A stretch of DNA of 64,000 nucleotides from G964291335 sp964291335 (GTDB lineage Bacteria > Chloroflexota > Dehalococcoidia > Lucifugimonadales > UBA3495): positions 124,001 through 188,000 of the forward strand of contig OZ219748.1 in assembly GCA_964291335.2 (NCBI GenBank). Direction: 5' to 3'. A program made the translations under genes and the position numbers. Under the pieces are notes generated by a model that saw only the letters and a program-made list of their open reading frames with translations, was not told the DNA's origin and searched no databases. Position 1 is the stretch's first letter. Every line of letters starts with the position of its first letter. Below, in pieces: positions 47,691-56,029 of this stretch.

Positions 47691-48058
47691 TAAAACTCAA
47701 GACCTCCTTCGCGGGCTGCCTCGGCCAGAGCCTTAACCCGGCCGTGATATTTGTAGCCCCCTCGGTCGAAGACCACCTGGCCAATACCATGGGACAAGGC
47801 CCGCTCCGCCAGAAGAGCGCCGACCGCAGTGGCTGCCGCCGTCTTGTGGCCGCCAAGACTTTGCGCCTGGCCCCTGGTTTCCTGGCTGGAGGCGGACACC
47901 AGGGTGTTGCCTTTGGTGTCGTCAATTATTTGAGCGTAAATAGCGCGCAGGCTGCGAAAAACACATAGCCTGGGCTGGTTCGGGCTGCCCGACACCTTGC
48001 GGCGTACCCGCCGGTGCCGAACCTTTCTCATCCTTCGAGCGTCTTTGTCTCTGGGCAT
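47690..48058 (-). CDS. rplR: 50S ribosomal protein L18
   Basis: 122 aa. RRKVSGSPNQPRLCVFRSLR, AQIIDDTKGNTLVSASS and FDRGGYKYHGRVKALAEAAR EGGLEF ending are the L18 pattern (5S rRNA binding). Coupled to rpsE by overlap. Confidence 0.98.
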   Translation of the reverse strand: MPRDKDARRMRKVRHRRVRRKVSGSPNQPRLCVFRSLRAIYAQIIDDTKGNTLVSASSQETRGQAQSLGGHKTAAATAVGALLAERALSHGIGQVVFDRGGYKYHGRVKALAEAAREGGLEF

Positions 48059-48104
48059 CTCGCGTGATTATCTCCAGACAACCGTCTAATTGTTCAACGG
48101 AGCG

Positions 48105-48695
48105 TTAAGATTTACGGGCCGCGGCTTTACCGGGCTTGAAGTGCAGCGCCTCTCCCTGATACCGGATGCCCTTTTCCTTGTAGGCGTTAGGCGGGCGCAC
48201 CTTTCGAATCTTCGCTGCCAGCTCCCCCACTTTCTGCTTGTCAATACCCCTGACGTGAACCCGGTTATTGCCTTCAACTTCAAGGGTTACGCCTTCCCGG
48301 GGCTGAATTTCTACCGGGTGGCTGAAGCCTACATTCAGGACAATGCCTTCGCCGGACTGCTGCACTCGGTAACCCACGCCCATCAACTCCAGGGTTTTAG
48401 TGTAACCGTCGGTTACGCCCACAATGGCATTGGAAATAAGGCTGCGGGTAAGACCATGCAGGGAATGATGAAACTTGCGCTCCGATTGCCGTGCTACTAC
48501 CACCTGGCCTTCTTCCGTGCGTACAATAACTTCCGGGTGATAGCTCTGGGTCAGAACGCCGCGGGGCCCCTTGACGGTAACTCCGCCGTAGTGAATCTCC
48601 ACTTCCACGCCGTCGGGTATAGGTATAGGCCTTCGTCCGATGCGGGAAAGGGTTCTGCCTTCTGCTTTTTGGGGCGCATTGATCTTACCAGACAT
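48105..48695 (-). CDS. rplF: 50S ribosomal protein L6
   Basis: About 196 aa. SRIGRRPIPIPDGVEVEIHY, VKGPRGVLTQSYHP, MGVGYRVQQSGEGIVLNVGF and the 3' signature RKVRPPNAYKEKGIRYQGE. ATG at 48695 chosen; an in-frame TTG at 48716 sits within the end of rpsH. Confidence 0.98.
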   Translation of the reverse strand: MSGKINAPQKAEGRTLSRIGRRPIPIPDGVEVEIHYGGVTVKGPRGVLTQSYHPEVIVRTEEGQVVVARQSERKFHHSLHGLTRSLISNAIVGVTDGYTKTLELMGVGYRVQQSGEGIVLNVGFSHPVEIQPREGVTLEVEGNNRVHVRGIDKQKVGELAAKIRKVRPPNAYKEKGIRYQGEALHFKPGKAAARKS

Positions 48696-49083
48696 AACAG
48701 AGAAGCTCTCCTCCAATGCCGAGTCGCCAGGCCTGCCGGCCGCTCATAACCCCCTGGGGGGTGGACAGGATGGCCAGGCCGAGACCGCCATATACCCGGG
48801 GAATTTCGCCCTTGCCGACGTAAACCCGCAAGCCGGGCTTGCTGACTCGCTTGAGGCCGCTGATCACCGGTTCCCGGCCAGTACGATAAGCCAGGTGCAG
48901 GCGTATGGTTGGGAACCGGTGGCCACGAGGCAGATCAAAGTCCCGTATATAGCCCTGTTCCTTCAGTATAACCGCCAGGGCAGACTTCATTTTGGAATGC
49001 GGCACCAGCACTGAATCGTGGCGCGCGTGAATGCCGTTTCGGATTCGGGTCAGCATATCCGCTATTGGGTCATTAACCGGCAT
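48685..49083 (-). CDS. rpsH: 30S ribosomal protein S8
   Basis: 132 aa. DPIADMLTRIRNGIHARHDS start, VLVPHSKMKSALAVILKEQG, and C-terminal PRVYGGLGLAILSTPQGVMS GRQAWRLGIGGELLCYVW. The 3' end overlaps the rplF start by eleven bases. Confidence 0.98.
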   Translation of the reverse strand: MPVNDPIADMLTRIRNGIHARHDSVLVPHSKMKSALAVILKEQGYIRDFDLPRGHRFPTIRLHLAYRTGREPVISGLKRVSKPGLRVYVGKGEIPRVYGGLGLAILSTPQGVMSGRQAWRLGIGGELLCYVW

Positions 49084-49151
49084 GGTCTGCTAATCTCCTA
49101 ACTTCCTTCATTAACCCGATGTCGGGTTGAACCGGGGCGCTTCACCCGTTG

Positions 49152-49337
49152 CTACCAGCTGGCCTTGCGGACGCCGGGCAAATCTCCGGTCAAAGCCAAC
49201 TGGCGGAAGCAAATGCGGCAAATGCCAAAATAGCGGATGTAGGCTCGCGGGCGCCCGCAGCGGTGGCAGCGGTTATGCTGCCTTCCCCGGTACTTGGGTT
49301 CGCGGAGCCATTTCTGAATCATAGACTTCTTGGCCAA
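49152..49337 (-). CDS. rpsZ: 30S ribosomal protein S14, type Z
   Basis: 61 aa, the exact length of the zinc-binding short S14. AKKSMIQKWLREPKYRGRQH, then zinc ligands in CHRCGRPRAYIRYFGICRIC, ending LPGVRKASW. TTG start at 49337 fixed by AGGAGATGCT directly ahead; the longer upstream frame is not used. Confidence 0.96.
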   Translation of the reverse strand: MAKKSMIQKWLREPKYRGRQHNRCHRCGRPRAYIRYFGICRICFRQLALTGDLPGVRKASW

Positions 49338-49371
49338 AGCATCTCCTAAAGCTCTTCCCGATTGCGTCCTG

Positions 49372-50037
49372 CTAGCTTTGTCTGACGAAAGGCATACCGA
49401 ACAACTCCAGCAGCCGTATGGATTCGGCATCGTTCGGTGCGGAAGTAATGATGGTTACCTGCAACCCCCGGAAGCGGTCTATCTGGTTGTAGTCAATCTC
49501 CGGGAAGATAATCTGCTCGCGAATGCCGATGGAAAAGTTGCCGCGTCCGTCAAAACCGCGACGGGATATTCCCCGGAAATCGCGGATACGGGGCAGGGCG
49601 GTATTCACCAACCGATCCAGGAAGTGATACATCCGGGCGCCCCGCAGGGTTACACAGGTTCCGATAGGGTTGCCGGCCCTTAACTTGAAACCGGCGATAG
49701 ACTTGCGCGCCCGGGTAATAACCGGCTTCTGGCCGGTAATAATCATCAGGTCGCGGGTGGCGGCCTCCATCGCCCGGCCATTGGTCAAGGCCTCGCCCAA
49801 GCCGATGTTCACCACTATTTTCTGCAACCGGGGCACCCGCATACTATTGGCAAACCCGAACTCGGCCATCATTGCCGGCACAATCTCATTGCGGTAAGCG
49901 GCCAGAAGCCGGGGCGGAGGCAGGGTCAGCGCAGCGGCGGACGTCTCTTCCGCCGCCTGACCTCGCCGGCCGCGGCGGGTAGAACCGGGTTCCTGCGTCC
50001 GTTGCGCCGGCGTGTTTTCTGGTTCACTAGCGGGCAT
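49372..50037 (-). CDS. rplE: 50S ribosomal protein L5 with N-terminal extension
   Basis: About 221 aa, some 40 longer than usual. The L5 core begins LLAAYRNEIVPAMMAEFGFA and has QKIVVNIGLGEALTNGR, GQKPVITRARKSIAGFKLRA and FPEIDYNQIDRFRGLQVTII. Ahead of it is a low-complexity Glu/Thr/Arg-rich segment (MPASEPENTPAQRTQEPGST). The start overlaps the rplX stop. Confidence 0.97.
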   Translation of the reverse strand: MPASEPENTPAQRTQEPGSTRRGRRGQAAEETSAAALTLPPPRLLAAYRNEIVPAMMAEFGFANSMRVPRLQKIVVNIGLGEALTNGRAMEAATRDLMIITGQKPVITRARKSIAGFKLRAGNPIGTCVTLRGARMYHFLDRLVNTALPRIRDFRGISRRGFDGRGNFSIGIREQIIFPEIDYNQIDRFRGLQVTIITSAPNDAESIRLLELFGMPFVRQS

Positions 50038-50350
50038 CGTCAATCACTTCCTCGCATTTGGGGCAACTTCGAACTCGCTGCCCGGTTTCCAGGGTTGCCG
50101 ACCTGGGTTTTATGCTTTGATTGCACTTGTTGCAGAGCAGCTTGACGTTGGAAATATGGATGGGCGCTTCCTGCTGAATGCGGCCGGCTTGCCGCAGCCC
50201 GGGGCGGGGTTTAATGTGGCGGGTAATCATGTTCACCCCTTCCACCACGACCCGATTATCGCCGGTCAACTGCCGTTCAACTCTGCCGGTCTTTCCCTTC
50301 TCCTTGCCGGCAATTACCAACACCATATCGCCGCGGCGGATATTCATCAC
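50027..50350 (-). CDS. rplX: 50S ribosomal protein L24
   Basis: 107 aa. MNIRRGDMVLVIAGKEKGKT GRVERQL (KOW motif), VEGVNMITRHIKPRPG, and a CNKC/CPKC pair near the C-terminus suggesting a zinc site. Overlaps both neighbours by a few bases. Confidence 0.97.
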   Translation of the reverse strand: MMNIRRGDMVLVIAGKEKGKTGRVERQLTGDNRVVVEGVNMITRHIKPRPGLRQAGRIQQEAPIHISNVKLLCNKCNQSIKPRSATLETGQRVRSCPKCEEVIDDAR

Positions 50351-50715
50351 ACCACCTCCGGAGCCAGGGATACGATGCGCATAAAGCCCCGTTCCCGCAG
50401 CTCCCGGGCCACCGGGCCAAAGATACGGGTGCCGCGGGGCATCAGGTTATCCTGAATGATAACGGCGGCATTATCATCGAACTTAATGTAGGTGCCGTCG
50501 GGTCGCAAAAGGGCCTGGGCCTGACGCACTACCACCGCCTTGACCACCGTACCTTTGCGAACCGGCGAATTGGGTACAGCTTCCCGCACGGTGCAAACGA
50601 TAACGTCGCCCACCCTGGCATACTTGCGCTTGCTGGCTCCCGGGATGTTAATCAGGCGGATTAGCTTGGCGCCGCTGTTATCCGCCACGTTTAGCCGCGT
50701 ATAGGTTTGGATCAT
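50347..50715 (-). CDS. rplN: 50S ribosomal protein L14
   Basis: 122 aa, exact family length. MIQTYTRLNVADNSGAKLIR, GDVIVCTVREAVPNSPVRKG, and RGTRIFGPVARELRERGFMR are diagnostic. Overlaps rplX and rpsQ by four bases each. Confidence 0.99.
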   Translation of the reverse strand: MIQTYTRLNVADNSGAKLIRLINIPGASKRKYARVGDVIVCTVREAVPNSPVRKGTVVKAVVVRQAQALLRPDGTYIKFDDNAAVIIQDNLMPRGTRIFGPVARELRERGFMRIVSLAPEVV

Positions 50716-51080
50716 TCTTCGGTTTCCCCTTCAGCTTTGGCTGCTTCCGCCGTGCCTCCTTCGGGGTCATCGCCGGCAATTTCAGCGTTCAGGTCGGTTT
50801 CCAACTCAATCGGCTGCACCTCGGCTACCTGCCGCCGCTGCAAAATCTCCAGCAGCCGCCAGCGCTTGGTCTTGGAAATAGGCCGGGTTTCCTGAATCCG
50901 CACCGTATCGCCGATGCGGCATTGATACTGCGGGTCATGAACGTAAAAACGGGTTACCCGGCGCATCTGCTTGCGGTAGATGCGATGACGCTGCTTCCAG
51001 ACCAGCTCTACCACCGCTGTCTGAGCCATACTGGTGCGGACCACAGTGCCGGTCCGTACCTTGCGCATTTCCTTTGCCAT
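50712..51080 (-). CDS. rpsQ: 30S ribosomal protein S17 with acidic C-terminal extension
   Basis: 122 aa against the usual ~85. The OB-fold core (RTGTVVRTSMAQTAVVELVW, YVHDPQYQCRIGDTVRIQET RPISKTKRW) is normal. The last ~40 residues are acidic and Ala-rich (EIAGDDPEGGTAEAAKAEGE), absent from typical S17. Confidence 0.97.
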   Translation of the reverse strand: MAKEMRKVRTGTVVRTSMAQTAVVELVWKQRHRIYRKQMRRVTRFYVHDPQYQCRIGDTVRIQETRPISKTKRWRLLEILQRRQVAEVQPIELETDLNAEIAGDDPEGGTAEAAKAEGETEE

Positions 51081-51082
51081 GT

Positions 51083-51280
51083 TTAATTCACCGCTAAATT
51101 ACGTTCCCGGATAACTGTACGCAGCCGGGCGATGTCCTTGCGGGTCTTCCGCGGTTGGTTGGTGTCGGTCAACTGGTTGGTAGCCGCCCTGAAGCGCAGG
51201 TTCATCAGTTCCCGGTAAGTCTTCTCCAACTCTTCAAACAGCTGCTGGTCGGTCAACGACCGGATTTCCTGAATTTCCAT
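51083..51280 (-). CDS. rpmC: 50S ribosomal protein L29
   Basis: 65 aa. EIRSLTDQQLFEELEKTYRE LMNLRFRAATNQL and RKDIARLRTVIRERNLA, the two-helix L29 pattern. Two bases before rpsQ. Confidence 0.97.
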   Translation of the reverse strand: MEIQEIRSLTDQQLFEELEKTYRELMNLRFRAATNQLTDTNQPRKTRKDIARLRTVIRERNLAVN

Positions 51281-51299
51281 AACCTTCCGTCTCCCCGGC

Positions 51300-51734
51300 C
51301 TAACCGAGGTCCAGGCTGGCCGCTACCTGGTCTCGCTGCACCGTTTTGGTGGGTATGGGCAGCTTGTGCGAGGCCAGTCGCAGAGCTTCCACCGCCTGAC
51401 TGCCAGGCACCCCGGCCACCTCGAACAGAATGCGTCCCGGCTTAACCACGGCGACCCAATGGTCGTTAGCTGCCTTGCCGCCGCCCATGCGGACTTCGGC
51501 CGGCTTTTTGCTGATGGGTTTATCGGGGAAAACCCGAATCCAGACCTGGCCGCCCCGCTGCAAATGCCGGGTTATGGCGATTCGGGCCGACTCGATCTGG
51601 CGTGCCGTAATCCACTCGCAACCCATTGCCTTCAGGCCGTACTCCCCAAAATGGACGCTATTGCCGGTGGTAGCCATGCCCTTGCGGCGGCCTCGGCCCA
51701 TCTTCCGGTACTTGGTACGTTTAGGTTGCAACAT
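51300..51734 (-). CDS. rplP: 50S ribosomal protein L16
   Basis: 144 aa. MLQPKRTKYRKMGRGRRKGM start, GEYGLKAMGCEWITARQIES, VFPDKPISKKPAEVRMGGGK and AAHKLPI-like ASHKLPIPTKTV. ATG at 51734 overlaps the rpsC 3' end by 14 bases. Confidence 0.98.
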   Translation of the reverse strand: MLQPKRTKYRKMGRGRRKGMATTGNSVHFGEYGLKAMGCEWITARQIESARIAITRHLQRGGQVWIRVFPDKPISKKPAEVRMGGGKAANDHWVAVVKPGRILFEVAGVPGSQAVEALRLASHKLPIPTKTVQRDQVAASLDLG

Positions 51735-52503
51735 CAAACGCCCCCCTGGTCGCCACGCCGTCAATCACGTCGTCAGCGATCGATTCAGTCAAATCTTCTT
51801 CGTCGGACCCCGACTCTACCCTGACCTCAATGGTCTCCAGTTCTTCCACCGTCTCCGGCGCCGGGGGCAGAATCTCGCCCTTATAAATCCAGACCTTGAT
51901 GCCAATCCGGCCCATAGCGGTAGCTGCCTCGGCCAGAGCATAGTCGATATCGGCCCGCAGAGTATGCAGAGGCACCTGACCCAGCATCAGCTTTTCCGTG
52001 CGGGCAATTTCGGCGCCGGAAATACGTCCCTTGGTAATAATCTTAATGCCCTGAGCGCCGGCCTGCATAGCCCTTTGGGCTGCCTGGCGCATGGCCCGAC
52101 GGTAAGCAACCCGTCGTTGCAACTGGTCGGCGATATTGCGGCCTACCAGGTAAGGGTCCAACTCGGGCTGTTCAATTTCCATGATGTTAAGCTGAACGCG
52201 CCGACCGGTGATGCCTTCCAGCTTGCTGCGCAGGTTCTTGACCCGTTCACCGTCCCGGCCAATCAGAATACCCGGCCGGGCCGAATGAATGTTAATAACC
52301 GTATCCTGAGCCCCCCGGTCAATTTCAATTCGTGAAATGCCGGCATCGGAAAAATTACGGTACTCGTTATGGACCGTTTTCCGCAGCTCCAAATCCTGCA
52401 GCACCAGGGCCCGGTAATTGGAGGCGTTATTGGCGTACCAATGGGTCTTCCAATCCTTGATTATTCCCAGCCGGAATCCGTAGGGATGCGTCTTATGACC
52501 CAT
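51721..52503 (-). CDS. rpsC: 30S ribosomal protein S3 with acidic C-terminal extension
   Basis: 260 aa. MGHKTHPYGFRLGIIKDWKT start, KH-domain loop SARPGILIGRDGERVKNLRS, and GRISGAEIARTEKLMLGQVP. After IKVWIYKGEILPP the usual protein ends soon; here ~45 acidic residues follow (ETVEELETIEVRVESGSDEE), running into the rplP start. Confidence 0.98.
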   Translation of the reverse strand: MGHKTHPYGFRLGIIKDWKTHWYANNASNYRALVLQDLELRKTVHNEYRNFSDAGISRIEIDRGAQDTVINIHSARPGILIGRDGERVKNLRSKLEGITGRRVQLNIMEIEQPELDPYLVGRNIADQLQRRVAYRRAMRQAAQRAMQAGAQGIKIITKGRISGAEIARTEKLMLGQVPLHTLRADIDYALAEAATAMGRIGIKVWIYKGEILPPAPETVEELETIEVRVESGSDEEDLTESIADDVIDGVATRGAFDVAT

Positions 52504-52506
52504 AGG

Positions 52507-52854
52507 TCAGGCCTCCTCTCCTGCTTCAGCTACCACTACTGTGATGTGGCTGGAGCGTTTGGTAATCCGGCCAATCCGCCCGCGGGCCCGCGGGCGGAAC
52601 CGTTTAATCGGCCGGGCCGGGTCGGCGGTAATCCTGACGATGTTCAGATTTCCCCGATCCATGGACCTATTATTTTCAGCGTTGGAAGCTGCCGACTGGA
52701 CCACCTTGTAAACCGACCTGGCCCAGGGTGAAGGCAGCAGGCTCAAGGTATTCAGCGCATCTTCCACATTGCGGCCTCTTACCAGGTCAAGAATTGGCTT
52801 GAGGCGCTTTTGCGATGCGCCTATCTGCTTGGCTTTGGCGCTGACTGGCGGCAT
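52507..52854 (-). CDS. rplV: 50S ribosomal protein L22
   Basis: 115 aa. QKRLKPILDLVRGRNVEDAL NTLSLLP and FRPRARGRIGRITKRSSHIT VVV, the end of the tunnel-lining L22. Three bases before rpsC. Confidence 0.97.
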   Translation of the reverse strand: MPPVSAKAKQIGASQKRLKPILDLVRGRNVEDALNTLSLLPSPWARSVYKVVQSAASNAENNRSMDRGNLNIVRITADPARPIKRFRPRARGRIGRITKRSSHITVVVAEAGEEA

Positions 52855-52858
52855 AGCT

Positions 52859-53143
52859 TCACCTCACCCGGCTGGTCCGCTCGGAGCGGGATACATGGCC
52901 CCGATAGGTGCGGGTTGGCGCAAACTCCCCCAGGCGGTGGCCGACCATATTTTCTGTGATAAACACAGGAATGTGCCGGCGGCCATCGTGAATGCCCATG
53001 GTCAGCCCCACCATATCAGGCATAATCATCGAAGCCCTCGACCAGGTGCGAATGACCGTGGCGGTGCCCGAACGTTGCACTGCGTCCACCTTTTTCATCA
53101 GTTTGGGGTGAACATAGGGCCCCTTCTTAACGGATCTGGACAT
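52859..53143 (-). CDS. rpsS: 30S ribosomal protein S19
   Basis: 94 aa. MSRSVKKGPYVHPKLMKKVD start, WSRASMIMPDMVGLTMGIHD GRRHIPVFITENMVGHRLGE FAPTR. Between rplB and rplV. Confidence 0.98.
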   Translation of the reverse strand: MSRSVKKGPYVHPKLMKKVDAVQRSGTATVIRTWSRASMIMPDMVGLTMGIHDGRRHIPVFITENMVGHRLGEFAPTRTYRGHVSRSERTSRVR

Positions 53144-53146
53144 AAT

Positions 53147-53977
53147 CTACCGTCTTCTTCCGCGGACAACGAACTTGCCGCTGGTTTTGGTCTTCCGGCG
53201 GGTTTTATGGCCCAAAGTAGGTTTGCCGGTAGGCGACTTCGGCCCCGGCATACCAATAGGAGAACGCCCCTCGCCGCCGCCGTGAGGGTGATCCACCGGG
53301 TTTTTGGCAACCCCGCGAACCTTGGGTCGGCGGCCCCGGTGCCGGCTGGCCCCCGCCTTGCCCAGGCTTTCATTCTTATGGTCCGGGTTGGAAAGCTGCC
53401 CGACGCTGGCCCGGCAACTGAGCAGTATGCGGCGCATTTCACCCGAGGGCAGGCGCAGCAGGACGTATGCTCCTTCCCGGGACAGAACCTGGGCGCCAGC
53501 CCCGGCGCTGCGGACCAATTGCCCGCCCCGACCGGGGGTCAGTTCAACGTTATGCACCACCGTACCGGTGGGAATATTGCGCAACGGCAGCGCATTGCCC
53601 GGCGAAATCTCCGCGTTGGGGCCGGCCTCCACCCAGTTATCCACCCGGAGGCCGAGGGGAGCCAGGATATAACTTTTCTCCCCGTCGGCATAGTATATCA
53701 GGGCGATGCGGGTAGTTCGATTGGGGTCGTACTCAATGGATACTACCCGGCCCGGCACGCCTTCCTTACGACGCTTGAAATCCACCATCCGGTACATGCG
53801 CCGGCTGCCGCCGCCCCGGCTGCGCGTCGTAATCTGACCCCGGTTATTGCGACCCGCGTGTTTAGCCAGGGGCATAAGCAGCGACTTCTCCGGACGGGTA
53901 CGGGTAACCTCCTCAAACGAGGCGCGGACGGCGTTCCGGGTGCCGGGGGTTATCGGTTTCAGGTTTTTCAACGGCAT
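53147..53977 (-). CDS. rplB: 50S ribosomal protein L2
   Basis: 276 aa. NRGQITTRSRGGGSRRMYRM, VSIEYDPNRTTRIALIYYAD, GRGGQLVRSAGAGAQVLSRE and GVAKNPVDHPHGGGEGRSPI with the conserved His of the peptidyl-transferase region. Confidence 0.99.
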   Translation of the reverse strand: MPLKNLKPITPGTRNAVRASFEEVTRTRPEKSLLMPLAKHAGRNNRGQITTRSRGGGSRRMYRMVDFKRRKEGVPGRVVSIEYDPNRTTRIALIYYADGEKSYILAPLGLRVDNWVEAGPNAEISPGNALPLRNIPTGTVVHNVELTPGRGGQLVRSAGAGAQVLSREGAYVLLRLPSGEMRRILLSCRASVGQLSNPDHKNESLGKAGASRHRGRRPKVRGVAKNPVDHPHGGGEGRSPIGMPGPKSPTGKPTLGHKTRRKTKTSGKFVVRGRRR

Positions 53978-53995
53978 GGCGCAATCCTTAACTGC

Positions 53996-54280
53996 TTAAA
54001 GCCCTTCAATAATGTTAATTCGGTCGCCGGGCTTCAGGGTAACTACAGCTTTCTTGGTATCGGGCATTTTCTTGTAACGGGGGCCATAGCGCTTCATCTT
54101 GCCGCGCAATTTAGTGATATTGACCCCCAGTACCGTAACGCCGAAGCTTTTTTCCACCGCTTCCTTGACCAGGCCCTTATTGGCGTTGGGCGCTACGTGG
54201 AAGGTATAACGGCCCGATTCCTGGAGCAGGGTACTCTTCTCGGTAATAGCCGGCTTCAGCAAGACTTGATGAATGTTCAT
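53996..54280 (-). CDS. rplW: 50S ribosomal protein L23
   Basis: 94 aa. HQVLLKPAITEKSTLLQESG, YTFHVAPNANKGLVKEAVEK and GVNITKLRGKMKRYGPRYK loop. Directly follows rplD (stop and start adjacent). Confidence 0.98.
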   Translation of the reverse strand: MNIHQVLLKPAITEKSTLLQESGRYTFHVAPNANKGLVKEAVEKSFGVTVLGVNITKLRGKMKRYGPRYKKMPDTKKAVVTLKPGDRINIIEGL

Positions 54281-54961
54281 CTAGGCCTCCCCTTCTCCGC
54301 TGACCTCGGTCAGGCCCAGCTTATGCCGCCGGTCCGGACTGGCGGCCCACAACGCTTCGCCTTTGCGGAGGGCATCAGCGGTGATAATCACCGTTTCCCG
54401 GCGCAGCAATTCGTGAGCATTCAGCAGGTTAACTGGCAAAGTCCAGACCTTTTGCAGGTTGCGCCCCGCTCGCGCTACCGTCGTTCTGGACTCATCGGTT
54501 ACTACCAGGGCGGAACCGGTTATGCCCAAATCGGACAATAACCCGACCATGGAGTTGGTCTTGCCATTCAGTCCCTCAATATTGTCCAGGCAAATCAGAC
54601 TGCCGTTCCTGATTTTCTCGGACAGGGCGCATTTGAGGGCTTGTCGGCGCATCCGCTTGGGCAAAGCCTTGCGGTAGTCGCGTGGGTGTGGGCCAAAAAC
54701 AGTTCCGCCATGCCGCCATTGAGGAGAACGGATGCTGCCCTGACGGGCGCGGCCGGTATGCTTCTGAATCCACGGCTTGCGGCCGCCGCCCGACACCTGG
54801 CCCCGGGTCTTGGTATCGTGGGTTCCTTGCCGTTTGTTGCCCTGGTAGATTACGATGACCTGATGCAGCAGGGCGTGATTCATCGGCGCATCAAAGATTG
54901 AGTCATCCACCTCAATGCAGCTGATTGTTTCCCGATGCCGGTTGATTACCGGAAGTTCCAT
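54281..54961 (-). CDS. rplD: 50S ribosomal protein L4
   Basis: 226 aa. NHALLHQVIVIYQGNKRQGT, the conserved tunnel loop GGGRKPWIQKHTGRARQGSI RSPQWRHGGTVFGP, and KMRRQALKCALSEKI-like RMRRQALKCALSEKIRNGSL. S10-operon position. Confidence 0.98.
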   Translation of the reverse strand: MELPVINRHRETISCIEVDDSIFDAPMNHALLHQVIVIYQGNKRQGTHDTKTRGQVSGGGRKPWIQKHTGRARQGSIRSPQWRHGGTVFGPHPRDYRKALPKRMRRQALKCALSEKIRNGSLICLDNIEGLNGKTNSMVGLLSDLGITGSALVVTDESRTTVARAGRNLQKVWTLPVNLLNAHELLRRETVIITADALRKGEALWAASPDRRHKLGLTEVSGEGEA

Positions 54962-54979
54962 ACCAAATACCTAACCTTG

Positions 54980-55615
54980 CTAATTGACTCGGCGGGCCAG
55001 CTTCCCGGTGCGTCTAATCAGCAGCAGCCCGTTGGGGGCGCCGGGGACGCCGCCTTTAAGAAAAAGAAGATTGCGCTCCGGGTCAACCTGAACCACTTCC
55101 AGGTTCTTGACCGTAATTCGGGCGTTCCCCATATGACCGGCCATTTTCAAGCCCTTGAACACCTTGCCGGGGGTGGTGCCGCCGCCGATCGACCCCGGAG
55201 CCCGGGCCCGGTCTGACTGGCCATGGGTGCGGGGGCCGCCGCCGAAGCCGTGCCGCTTCATGACGCCGGCAAAGCCCCGGCCCTTGGAGCGGCCAATCAC
55301 ATCCACCAATTCACCGGGTTCGAAAATATCTACCTTTACTTGCTGCCCAACGGCATATTCGCCGATGTCGTCAGCCCGTACTTCCCGCAAATAGCGGACC
55401 AGCGGGTTGCCCTTCAGGTGGCCGCTCCTGGGTTTGTTCAGCCTTTTCACCCGGCTGAAACCCAGCTGGACAGCCTCGTAACCGTCGGTATCGTTGGTCT
55501 TGATTTGAGTAACCGAACATGGGCCGGCCTGTATCATCGTAACCGGCACTACCCGTCCGTCTTCCTGAAAGATACGGCTCATGCCTATTTTTTTGCCCAG
55601 GTAACCTCGGAGCAT
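54980..55615 (-). CDS. rplC: 50S ribosomal protein L3
   Basis: 211 aa. GYLGKKIGMSRIFQEDGRVV, then GRGFAGVMKRHGFGGGPRTH GQSDRARAPGSIGG, the conserved central loop of L3, and MAGHMGNARITVKNLEVVQV. Confidence 0.98.
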   Translation of the reverse strand: MLRGYLGKKIGMSRIFQEDGRVVPVTMIQAGPCSVTQIKTNDTDGYEAVQLGFSRVKRLNKPRSGHLKGNPLVRYLREVRADDIGEYAVGQQVKVDIFEPGELVDVIGRSKGRGFAGVMKRHGFGGGPRTHGQSDRARAPGSIGGGTTPGKVFKGLKMAGHMGNARITVKNLEVVQVDPERNLLFLKGGVPGAPNGLLLIRRTGKLARRVN

Positions 55616-55670
55616 GGTTTACTCCCGTTTCAGCCTAAGTTGCCGCCTTAATATTGCTGCGCTGGCCAGA

Positions 55671-55982
55671 CTAGAGCTTGATGGAAATATCCACCCCGGC
55701 CGGCAGGTTCAACCGGGTCAGGGAATCGATGGTCTTGGAAGTCGGCTCAAGAATATCGATGAGCCGCTTGTGGGTGCGAATTTCGAAATGCTCGCGCGAG
55801 TCTTTATCCACGTGCGGCCCGCGTATTACGCAAAAGCGACGAATATGCGTCGGCAAAGGCACCGGCCCGGCCACCCGAGCGCCGGTTCGTTCAGCGGTCT
55901 CTACAATCTGTTCGGTAGAATTATCCAGCACCTTATGCTCGAATGACCTCAGAATAATCCTTACCCTCTGTCGTGTAACCAT
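55671..55982 (-). CDS. rpsJ: 30S ribosomal protein S10
   Basis: 103 aa. RVRIILRSFEHKVLDNSTEQ, PLPTHIRRFCVIRGPHVDKD SREHFEIRTHKRLIDI. First S10-operon gene, but here directly downstream of fusA with no tuf between. Confidence 0.98.
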   Translation of the reverse strand: MVTRQRVRIILRSFEHKVLDNSTEQIVETAERTGARVAGPVPLPTHIRRFCVIRGPHVDKDSREHFEIRTHKRLIDILEPTSKTIDSLTRLNLPAGVDISIKL

Positions 55983-56029
55983 TCTGGCTCAATCCCCTCT
56001 GACGCAATCGCCAACTTCAGCGTCCTGCC

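Noticed and set aside
52769..54541. 590-codon plus-strand frame
   Set aside because: Antisense to rplV, rpsS, rplB, rplW and rplD, all unmistakable.
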